Part shown: positions 28,101 to 40,100 of the stretch, piece after piece
Numbering within the stretch: position 1 is the first letter of the stretch
Layout: each line of letters opens with the position of its first letter
Origin: Apteryx mantelli
Taxonomy: Eukaryota; Chordata; Aves; Apterygiformes; Apterygidae
Direction: 5' to 3'
Assembly: GCF_036417845.1 (NCBI RefSeq)
Contig: NC_089979.1
Span: forward strand, 52,118,275-52,182,274
Length of the DNA: 64,000 nucleotides
Translations under genes and position numbers: made by a program
Notes under the pieces: model-generated
What the model was told of the DNA's origin: nothing
Seen by the model: the letters and a program-made list of their open reading frames with translations, nothing else
The model's database searches: none

Positions 28101-31100
28101 GATTTTGCCAGTGTCTTCCATGTAATCAGGATTTAGGGCATTTATCTTATTTTGTTTTAGAATCATAGATCATAGAACAATTTAGGTACAAAGGGACCTC
28201 TAGAGATCAACTGGTCCTGCTCAAAGCAGGGCTAACTGATGTTAGATCAGGTTGTGTAGGTCCTTATCCAGTCAGTTTTTACTATCTCCAATAATGGAGA
28301 TTCCAAAAACTGTCTGGGCAAACTGTTCCAGTGTTTGACCACCCTCACTGTGGAAAGTTATTCCTAATATCTGTTTGGAATTTTCCTTGTTGCAACTTGT
28401 GTCCTTTGCCTCCTATTCTCTCACTGTGCACCTCCAAGAAGAGTCTGGTTCCGTCTTCCTTACAACCACTCTTTAGATAGTTGAAAACAGCAATAGGATC
28501 CCCCTTTAACCTTCTCTTCTCTGGTCTAAACAGACCCATTTCCTTTAGCCTCTCGTATGTCATGTGCTCCAGCCCCCTAATCATCTTGGTGGCCATCTCC
28601 TGGAATCTCTTCAGTGTGTCAGTGTCTATCTTGCCTGGGGAGCCCAAAACTGGACACAGTACTCCAGATACAATCTCACAAGTGCCAAATACAGGAAAAT
28701 AATTACTTCCCTAGACCCATTTTCTGTGCTCTTACTAACACAGCACAGCATGAATTTAGTTTTCTTCATTGCTGATTCATGTTCAGCTTGCCCAGCTGCA
28801 AATGTGCTTTATATCCCAGGCAGCCCATCCCACTTCCACCTTCTGGATACTTCCGTATTGCATTTGAACTCAGTCAGGAGTTTTTTGTTAATCAGGTGGT
28901 CTACTGCCACTCTTGCTCAACTTTCTGCAAATCAGAATGTGCCATACTTGTGCCTTAAGATCAAACAGTTGTCCTTGAAGATCAAACTGGACTCCCAGGG
29001 ACCCAGTACTCCTGGGCCCCTGGGTCCTTCAGGGCTATCTCACATGGGATGCAGCCAACGAGATCCCTGAACAAATTTAAGTCAATTCTCTTGAAGGCCA
29101 GTGTTGTGATTCTGCTGCTTACCTTTCCCACTTACCCACTTCCCTTGCTCCACTTCCTCCAATCTGTGGGTACTCAGTGGGTACCCGCTCAGGTATAACC
29201 CACCACAAATGATCTCAGCAGCCAAAGCTGATATCCACCTACACACACTGAGAAATTCTTTGATATATGTGAGTAGCAGATCCATAGAGTATTTCCCCTA
29301 ATGGAGTCATAGATTGTGTATCAAAAGATTGTCCTCAGTGCTCTCCAGAATCGCCTGGTTTATTTGCATCCTGTGTTGTTGTTCCAATCAATGTCAGGAT
29401 GGTTAGAGTTCCCTGTGAGAATCAGGGCCTGTGATGATGAAGCTTCTTCCAGCTCTCTAAAGACTTCATCTAATTCTTCCTCTTGATCAGGAGGTCTGTA
29501 GCAGATGCCCACCATGATATCCCCCTTGTTGGCCTCCTCTCTGATTTTGACATATGAACTCTAAATTGGTTTATAACCTGCACCAGAAAAAGTTCTCTGC
29601 ATTCAAACAGATTCTTTGTTTAAGGTGCAAACCCTTCTCCTTGCCTTCCTGGCCAGTCCTTCCTGAAGAGCATATCTGCATCCATCACAGCATTGTAGTC
29701 TAGTGAGCCGGTGAGCCCTCCATGTTTCTGTGATCCCAATGAGCTTGTAGTTCTGTGACTACACACAGACTTCTAGTTCCTCCCGTTTTTTTCCCTTGCT
29801 GTGTGTTTGTGTACAGTACTGGCACTTGAGATGGGCCGCAGTCACACTACTATCTCAGGGAATCATGAGAGCCTCCCCCATCACGCTGTCCCTTGGGTAC
29901 TTCCTCAGTGCCTGCCAGGCCTTCACTTCTCTTCAGGCTTTGGTCAAGCTTCAGGCTTTCCCTCGATAAAGCTAGTTTAAAACTCTATCCGTGAGGTTAG
30001 CAAGCCTGTTGGCTGTTATCCCACTTTGGCAGATGGATGCTGTCTCTCCCCAGCTCAGTCTTTTTTGCATGCAAAACATGAAATAACATGCTGTATTGGA
30101 AAAACATATTTCACTGGAGATGGTCAAAGCCAAAGATATGCCTTGTGCACACCTGGAGGCTTGTTTCAATATTGAGATACAGATTTAAAGCACAATAGTT
30201 CTTCCTGGGTAACTTCATGTTTGGTGCACCATTACACTAAAACTAAGAGGGCCTGGGTGTGTTAGGGGAGGCACTGGGTTTTCAGGGCTGAAGGCGCAGT
30301 AGAAACTAAACTTTCTGTGCTTGGTCCAAAAGACCAGTTTGGCCCTCAGTGTCATTTCTAACCTTGGATTAACCTAGTTATGGTATCCTAAACGGTAGCA
30401 GAGTCTGTTAGTATGGCACAGGGGATCTGTGTTCTATTCCTGGCTTTTACCTCACCACCACTACTGGGTGATTTTAGGCAAGATTTTCCACCTTGCTCCT
30501 CCAATACTTTTTTTAAGCCCTGAACCACAAAGATAAGGCATATGCTTAATTTTACATAAAACTGGAATAGTCCCTAATCATCCACAAGGGGACTGTTTCC
30601 CTGCTTCAGAATAAATTGGAGCACTTACATGTTTAAAATTAAGCAGGAGCAGAGATCTCATCAGGAGCATATTGTGAAAATCATCCATTTATCCTAATCT
30701 TATAATAGTTTTTATTATTTATTTCTTTTCAAAATTTTCTGAATAGCCAGTTAATTTATATATTAAATGTTTGCCCAACAAAAAAGAAAAATAACTATTC
30801 ATTTCACAAAGGTATAAATGTAAATGAAAGCCCACTTGCTCTCCTGATCCTCACTATGTATTGTTTTGGAAAGGGCCTATGTTTTCTAACAGAAAGATTC
30901 CTAAACCTTCTCCCACCACATATATTCTGTAAATTTCATTAGAGAAGTGGCTTTTTGTGTGACTGCAACATTTTTACTGGTTTATGGCTCAATTTTCTTC
31001 TTATGCTAAATGGACTGATGACTCACAGGTTTTCCCTCTTCTGTGGTTGGGAAGGGAGTACATGTTACCTATCTCCGACATGTGTCACAGGTGACCCTCC

Positions 31101-34100
31101 CCACTGGGTTCACTGTGTGAGTTAATTGCAGGAGCACACCCAAGTGCTGTTTGTTGTTCTTTCCTCTCCTGGTTCCTACCAACTGGCAAGTCTTTGGAAG
31201 ACCAAAAGCTGGTCTCTCTTTTGCACTGCTGTCCTGTCATTCAGTAGATTATGCACGGGGATAAAATCTCTGTTATGGCAGGCTGGCTCATGATGTCATT
31301 GTCTCCCAAAGTATGGTAGATGAAGCCAAGGTACAGAGAGCTGGTGGTCCAGGGAGGTATATTAAGCTGTAGAGCTAATAATGCTTTGAGTTAAAGACTT
31401 GATATTCAAATGATTGTTGGTTTCCAAGAAAATTTGGGGCCTCAGACAGTAAAGTAAGACTTCTAGCTTTTCTATTATTACTTTTCTTTCACTATCTTTG
31501 TGCTAATTTAATTTTTCTACATCTGAAGAGTCAGACAGTGGTGAAATCTCCCCTTTCTTCATCTCAACTATACCTCAGCTGTGGAGACTATAAGTTGCAA
31601 TTGGTCAGAAAGGCGAGACTTAAGCCATTTATTTGACTCATAATTTTTTTGGCTGATGTTATTAATTAACCACCCCTTCATTCTTTGCATACTTTATGCT
31701 AAAGAACAGCTGTATTCTCTCATATGTATGAGGTGGGTGTTGTGAATGAGTGATGCACTTCACTCATAAGAGGGAAGCACCACTATGTTTATTGCGGTAA
31801 GATAGCGACTTAACAAAGTTCAATTGTAAATAAGAATGATTTAACGAGGTTTGATTGTCAAGGTTCACTCAGTTATTTACTGCATGAAGGACAGGGTCAG
31901 ATGCGTGTGCAACAGAGACCCTCCCATTGAGTCACAAAGTTCAGAAAGGATCCCCTTGCTTTCTAAACTCCTTCTGAGAGGGGAGCCTAGGTGTGGCTGG
32001 ATCCAATCTTAGTCCCAGACTTGGTCAACAGTTCATGTCTAAAGGAGCATGTGCAAAGGGGACCCTCCCGTTGAGTCACGAGGTTCGGACTGGACCCCCT
32101 TGCTTTCCAGACTCTCCCTCGGAGGAGCCTAGGTGCAGCTGGATCCAATCTTAGTCTCAGACTTGGTCAACGGTTTATGTCTAAGGGATTATGTGCACAA
32201 TTAATCAGAGGTATAACTCAACAAAGTTTTGCAACGTTTGCAAAAGTTCAGCATGCTATTAATCACTTACTGAGGATCTGTCACGGGTAAGGAATCTCTC
32301 AACCTCGAGGAGTAACCTTGAGAGGCATCCCTGCTCAAGAGGAGGTTCTTCAGTGCAGCCCACTGCCATGCAGGAGAGCTCAATGGGCTCTGGGCTGCCC
32401 CCTATTTATGGGGGGGGAGATGATTGACTCATAGTCATATTTGCATGCTAGACAGGTCTTAGTTGGTGCCTGCTCAATTAGCCCCTGCCTACGTGCTGTT
32501 TACAGGGAGGCCAGGTTGAGGGGGAGAGAGCATGTCACAGGGGGAAGGAGCACACCGTCACAGTGGGATAAGGGTATTGCCTTCAACTCAAAAGACAGCT
32601 TCATAGTGAGGCATGCATACCAGGGGCAGTCTGCATTTATTGGGCAGACTTATCAGATTTATCAGGAAGACAGTAGTTTTCAAGAGTTCTAAGACCAAAG
32701 AAATATTGTAAAACTTACTAACAATTTGGGAATACCTGTTCCTTGAGTAAGGTACATTGACATGACCTTTTCCCTCCTTCACTGATATAAATATGAATAG
32801 TACTTCTCTGTTTATTTTTAAATGCACTCCTATCCACATCCCACACAGCGCACTCAGTTCCTCTCTGCATGTAGAGAACGAAAGCAAACTTCATGAGTCA
32901 GATGTTGATTACGTTAACTACCTTCTAGAAATGCTAAGCACAACTATATGGCTGATAAAAGAAACTATATGGAAAAACAGACAAAAAAGATAGCTTTAAA
33001 TTGAAACAAGCAATTTGATAGTATATATGTTTCTGTTTTTCATTTCTGTTTATAGCATGCTGCTTCTAAATTACCTGGGCAAAACTGGCAGAGACACTCC
33101 TTTAATGGCAGCTGCAATTTTCTCTGCGGGTTGGAATGTTTTTGAATCTGTAGAATCTCTGGAGAAGCCACTAAACTGGCTTCTTTTCAACTATTACTTG
33201 ACTACTTGTCTACAATCTTCTATCAACAGGTGAGTTGCCTTCTAAACTATATAGCAAGGTGGAAAGATGTTAGCATGAGATCTACAGCAAGTATAAAGAA
33301 TATTGTCAAAATTAATGCTGTAGCAACATTTCACATATCTGTTCTGTGTTCATTCTCCTGTAAATTTTGAAATTAAAAAGACATTTTTGCAAAACAAATT
33401 TTCATCAATGTGGCTGAATTTCTCTGCTCCTCAGGGAAGTCAACACAAGACTAATGCACTTCTTGATTCATTAGTAAAGCAAACTGTTTTATTACTTTTT
33501 GGACATATGCATGTATTGAGTTTGAGTATGTTTATATATATATACTAATTTTTAAAGGTCAGCCTTACTGCAAAAACATGGAAAGAACTAGTTCATCCTT
33601 TGCTTTGTAAAATTAAAGTGTATTTTGTGTTCCTAAATATTTGATTCTCTTAATCTTTGGCACCTTTCTAATGACTCATGCAGATTCTGAATATGTTTCT
33701 GGATGTGCCTGCATAGGAACAAACAATTCTCCTGCTTTTGGATTCCAGACAGATTTTTTAATATGACAGAAAATTTAAAACAAGCATATTCTTGTATTTG
33801 GAGCTATTTCTATATATGTATCTGTAAAGCAGAGGACTTGTACATCTGTTTGTAAGGCAAAAAAGCAAAGCCCTCCACTTTTCCTCTCTTTCTTTATAGG
33901 CATCGACAAATGTTGGAGAAATTATTTGATATGGATCTTGTGATGAAGGTATGTGAACATATTGCTTCTGCTTTAGCTTGATGCTGTTTTCCAAATGCTG
34001 ACATAGTTCCCTATTTGAATTCTGTACTTTAGGCTAGAACTGTTAGAGAATTTGATAAGCAGTTCACTTCAGTCATGTTTGGCTACCGTACAATTGATGA

Positions 34101-37100
34101 TTACTATGAAGATGCTAGCCCATGCCGCAAGCTGAAATCAGTAGGAATTCCAGTGTTATGTCTAAACTCTGTGGATGATGTTTTCTCACCTGGTCATGGT
34201 AAGTCTAGGCTTTTAAAAATATATTTCTCTGTATGTGCAATGATTAAGATAAATTTTATAGGTCTGAGAATGAACTATGTGTGAAGGTTTATTTAAATAT
34301 TACTTGTACATAGGATCAAAACCTCCAGGGTTGGATTAGTCTTGCAATTTATCCTACACTGTAACACACTTTAAAGACAGATAAAACATCTGATAATGGA
34401 GAGGACTGATTAGTATAGAATGCAGAAGCACCTGGGGTGGCAGTCATCTAGCTAAATGTTAGGTGCCTACATCTGATACAATCTCTTTAGGTTCTCTTTA
34501 TAGTTCAAGAAAGAAATGTGCACTTTTAGGATATGAGTTAGCTCATTGTAAGGAAGATATCAGATGTATTGCCCCCCCAAAGTTCCCATTTATACCCACT
34601 GAGTATGAAGAGAGCCTATAATAAGGAGCCCAGTTACAGATTTCTGGACTGTTCAGAGTTCAATGAAAGTTAAACCAAGTATTTTTTATTATCATGCTTT
34701 GAGCCAGTCCCTATAAAAAATTTCTGGTACTTGCTCATGTTTCAGATGACTTGAAATCCTCATTAACTGTTGCTGCTCATGATCTCAGTGCCATAAACTC
34801 AAGCACCTGATAATTAAAAATAGGAAAAAAAAAAACATAAGCTACCATGTAGGCCAAAATCCAGGATAAGGGAAAAGATGTAGACAATATGTGCTCCTAG
34901 AAGGAGACGCACTGATACTAATAAAAATCTAAATAGAAGATGAAGCTGGCCAACTAGCAGCAGTATTAGCTAGTAACTAGTAGGCTGAAAAGTCTTATTT
35001 CCTTTTTCTTTCTGTTTTCTACCAAACACAGGATCATTGTGAACATTTTACTCTTGATCTTTAATCACATTGCTAACTGTCTTAAAACAATCTACTCATT
35101 CCTGCAGTCTGTGTATTGGTTACAGTGTTTGAGAAGAGAAAGAGAACAGAAGTTAATGTAGAGGAAAAACACTATAATTAACAGCTGGTTGAGGACACCC
35201 TTTTCAGCAGTTAACACTTGACACCTTTAAATATGAAGTTCATACACTTGATTTATTTCAGGGAAGTTTTCTTCAGCCACCAGGAAGAGGTTCTTGTAGA
35301 TTGAGTCACAGAACCAAAGTGAATAGGCAGACAGATGAGAACAACAAGTTGAAGATGAAAGGAACTCAAAGAGACTTTGTGTGTGTATGTACTATTTATG
35401 TGTGCTCACATATACTACACATACAAAACCATGCATGCACTTACGTTACTGCTCCTATTTTGAATACCTGTTAGAGACAAATGTGACATGAAAAGGGCTG
35501 CTCCAGTAGAGTGCACTAGGAAAAGACAGTCTGATTTCTTCTCTCCTTTGGCCCTGACACTGGCCAAACAAATGCTTAGCAAAAAATGTAAGATCAGGGC
35601 AAGCATGTAGTACTACTCCTCCAGAATACTGCATCTGCCTTCAGAAATTTGCAGTTCGGGGACTTTCTGAGCCAGAGTAAGTCCCTTTGTATTTACTAGC
35701 CTTTACCAGACTTTTTTTCCTTGAAACTGTCCAATTGCTGTTTCTGTTATAAGCATATACTGTTCTGGAAATGAGAGTGTCTGAATGTGGCCATTACCTA
35801 AAGTCTGTGTCCAAATATAAAATCTAGCCAGTGATTCTAAAGGTAAATTTTTGTTGGTTTTATGACCTTTGGGATGACTTCCCCCATACTCCCAGAAGGA
35901 AGGTGATCCATTGTGTCATGCTTTTGCCAATAGGTATCTCGGAGAGGGAACATTGGCTTCACCTCTACATTTAGCTTTAGGTCAGTTTGTGGGTTCAGCT
36001 CTAAAAAGGAAATAACTGTGGCAAAGCTAACTAGCTAGCACAGGTGAAAACCACAGTGAAGAGGTGGTGGCGGAAGCACAAGCCTGGAGAACTCGTTAAC
36101 CTTTTCCAACCTATTCTCACTGGGACTGGTACCTTTGTTAGCTAGATTAAAGCTACTGCAGATACTCCATCTCCTTGACCCTTCCTTTTAAAATATAACC
36201 TCCATATCTCAAGAGCCAAAACCTGACCCCGTGTGGCTTGGCTAGGCAGAAGACTGTGTCCCCTAGAGTACATCTGTAGCAGACCCTTCCTACCTTGGAA
36301 CTAGTCTTTAAAAGAAACACAGCTCTCAGTGAACAGTGAATTGTAGGGATGGTCTGTTGTGTAAGATTAAGTATCAAACCTATTGTCAGAACTAAACAAT
36401 AAAAAAAATGCCTTAGAAGTCTGGCAGCATGGAGAGAAGTATGGGAGAGCACCATGAAGAACCAGAAACAAGAGACATCAGTCTGTTTTAATGACTGTCC
36501 ATCCTCTTAAAATCTGACTCCAACCTGCCTTTCTCCACAAAAGTGTTTGGGTGGTTAGGCCACCACTCATTCACTGATTCCTTGTTTGCAGAGTTATACT
36601 TTTAGCTGTAAACCACTGTCCTACTGGTGACTAGTTTATCTTAGGAAGGGCTGCCAGGACAAATGTTGGTTTATAGCTAAGAGCGTGACCCTGTTATATG
36701 TGTGTATCTTTGGCTCCTTTTTTGTTGGTTTGTGCATTCTCGCTGTGAAAAGTTGTGCTGGCAGGAGACACAGTGCACTCTGATTAGCAGCCTAGAAATT
36801 GTGGATGCTGACATCGGTTACTGGAGTTCATTCACCATGGCACTTTTGCTGGCTGCTTTATGTTAGCAAGGGGCTGGTGTCCTGGGATGTGACTTATTCT
36901 CGCAACTGGCTTGTTTCTTCTGACTTAAAAGTGTGTGGACACATGCAAGCCTGTGGCAACCAGAGGCAGCTTCCACTGACAACTGTGTAATGGACTCAAG
37001 GCCACAGACTTTGTTCTCAACCAGACTCCAGGCTTTCGCTGACTTTGGGGACTGGTTATTTCATGCCTCATCACTCCCAATAATACCTATCAGCTTCCAA

Positions 37101-40100
37101 GCTACCTTCCACTTCCATTGTAGACAGCTGTAGTTTCAGACATTGTGAAACAGGATTAGAAAACTCATTAGGGAGAGGGCTGTGCCAGAATTCCTTCGTG
37201 TTCAAATGTCCTTTATAAAGCCAGCCATACCTTCCTACAACAGGTGATAGGGGCATACACACTCAAGTCTTGTTCGAGAGAGACTTTCCTTAAAAAGTAC
37301 AGATGCTGACTCTGTTGCCTCTTACTACCTGACCATTTCTTCTCATGTAGCTTTTGGTACACTTTGTACTTCCCAGGAATTGTTTTTGAATATATTGTGA
37401 AAATGTGCCCTTTCATCTCAATCCAGTATTGGGAAGCAACAGTTCATTCCCAGTCCTTCCTTGATGCTTGGCAGCTGATGTATCTGTAGTTTAATTCTGG
37501 AATGCAGTTGTCATATTGCGTAATGCAAACTAACGAAAACAAATGCTTTCTTCACTGCCTGACACTTCTCTCACCATAACTAATCTAAACAAGCCACTGC
37601 TTGAGGAAATGTGTAATATAACCAAGTCAAGCCCTTTTATTTTATAAGTGTCAGAAATAAATTAAAAAGATTCAATGATAGCATTTTTCATCTGAAGTGC
37701 CATTTTTCTCCTCAGACACTTTTAGCAGCATATTAAGTATCCAACTTAAATTTCATATTAATGCTCACCCAATTGCTGCTGGTGAGTGTTGTGCTCAGAC
37801 TGAAAGCCTGTCCATGCAGTTGGATGCCCTGCCAGCTCCCTCCTGATCCACTGCACTAAGTGGATGTTTGAAGCTCAGTTACTTTTTACCGAACTCTCTG
37901 AACCTTTGCGGTCCCTCTGAATCGAGACTTAGAGTAATCATTCCTAGGTGTTATTTTGCATCCTATTATGTAAACAGCAAAACTGAATGAAGTTGTCTGG
38001 AAAGACCAAATGGTCAGGGAATGGAAAAAGATTAAGGAGAAGGATAAGAATTAGGGTGAGAGTTTAAGTAACATGAAGAAACGAACCAAATGAGGGAATG
38101 GAAAGTCAGACAGCCATGAATTACTTAAGCCTGTGCTGCTTCCTATGTGTGTTTTTCTTTTTTCTTTTCAAAAATATTTTTTGCAAAGAACATATATCAA
38201 ATTGATTTTGAACAAGGTGATTCTGCACATATCTATTTGCATCATGGTTCTGTGATCACAAATAACAAATTTGTGCACTACTGGATCAAATAGCAGTACA
38301 GATTTTGTTCAGTGGAAGCGTAAGTACAAGGTTACATTTGGACAAAAATGAACAGTAGTGTCTTTTGGCGTGCCACCCTATATCCCAGAGTGCATTGCAT
38401 CCAGCGCTCCATTTGTTTGCCCTTTACATTGCAGAATTTGCTCTGTTGCATTGTGGGTTTATTTGTGGATGGCTAACAGTCCCTGGAAACAGCCTTGAGA
38501 AAAGTACCACACCACAGCCAAGCATCATTTGCATTTTGGCACTGCAGAGCAACACAACATTTTCAATTCTCTCCTGAGAAGCTGCAGAGCAAGAAATCCT
38601 GCTGGGCAGGAGTCATACAAATGGTGGCCCAACTGAATCAAGATTAACTATGTCAAGAACAGGCTTTCCTGTTCACCATAGGGTATGTAAGAGCAGAGGT
38701 GTAACAGTAGGTCAAACTTGACACCTGCTAAAAATCCTCATTGCAGATGGAAATAAATGGCTGCATATTCAGCACAGTGCTGGGGCTTGTGATAAGGGCG
38801 ATGATCCGTGGCAAAGTCCTGCTCCAAATGAATGGTAATTTGAAAAGGTAGAACTTCAGAATGGGGAAGATGACATTCATAAAGATCTGTGTGAGGCTCA
38901 CACCTTATCTGACGCAGAAGATAACCATCATCAGAGTGCTGCTAGGTCTCTAGGAGAGAGTTGCTGTGGCTGTTTGGAAGCAGGCAGCACATGCTATTCA
39001 CTACAGCACTGCCAGTCATTTGGGGAATGAATAACTGACCACTAGCAAATTGATTTGGGAGGTACCATTACTTTGGCAACCTCTGTGTGAGGAGTATGCA
39101 GAAATCACAGCGAGCTTTGCCTGTAAGGGCTTCCCCAGCTGGGTTGGTACTGCAGAGGAGACATTTATTGTCATCTCCCTTCCCCAATCCCAGCAAAGCT
39201 CTTGGCAAGAAGGGATATTTCTGTGTACACTTTGACACTAGTCTGACAAAGTGAATGATCATCTTGTTTTTGTACAACCTCAACTAGTTAAGAGATGTAT
39301 TCAGGCTAGTACACAACTGGTGCTGCATCAGATAGGATCAATGGAGCTCCCATGCTCTCTTCTATTCTTGGACATCAAATCTTTCCCTCCTAACACACTC
39401 GTCCTCCATATCCTTGCTTATAAGACAGCTCATCAGTACCCTCCATGCCCAGGGAGGCAGCTGCAGGATGGCTGTGGAAAATGTGATTCACTGCCAGGAG
39501 CAAGAATGAGGGACTCAGGCCTGCGCCTGATTCCCACTTCCATATCAGCTTTCTGTTTAACATGACCCGTGCAGTACTAGAGGGAGGAGGAGCAGATGGC
39601 TTGGTACAGATAAGTGGGCAAAATCCCATGCAGTGGGCAGAAGCTCACATGAATTGTAGCCACCATCTGTACACTGCAGTGTGTTCATCCATGGAGTCCA
39701 AAAGAGCCAGATCAGAGATTCGTGGGCAGATTAACTGAAGCAAAACCCCAGACAAGTGCTTGGTGTGGTCTGAAATTATGCATATGTTGGATTGCAAGAA
39801 ATAATACATTGTTTTCTGGATCTGTTTCCAGCCTCTGCTGTTCCCCAGTCCAGGCTGGCAGGCCCAAGGCTTTCATTTCATTGACTTGATTTTTATTTTT
39901 GGCCTTACCTCAATATTGCTTTAAAAGGCCCAGAGGTGGTATTTGCAATTTTCCTGTTGAACAAAGGAAAAGTCCAAGGACTTTTTTTACAGAGTGAGAA
40001 ACAGTGTTTCTTCCACCTAGAAAAGAATCAAAAACACTTACTAAATGTCATACTCTATAAACTGCTTAGATGTGTGCAGCTTTGAAAGGAGGGAAAGAGT

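Larger units (their letters stand above)
27186..33055 (+). other. ABHD3: ABHD3 intron 5, home of two transposon insertions
   Basis: This 5.9-kb intron holds an old antisense CR1 (28159 to about 30165) and an antisense solo LTR (31738-32562), which together make nearly half its length. The remaining parts (27186-28158, 30166-31737 and 32563-33055) hold nothing recognisable. Confidence 0.85.
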
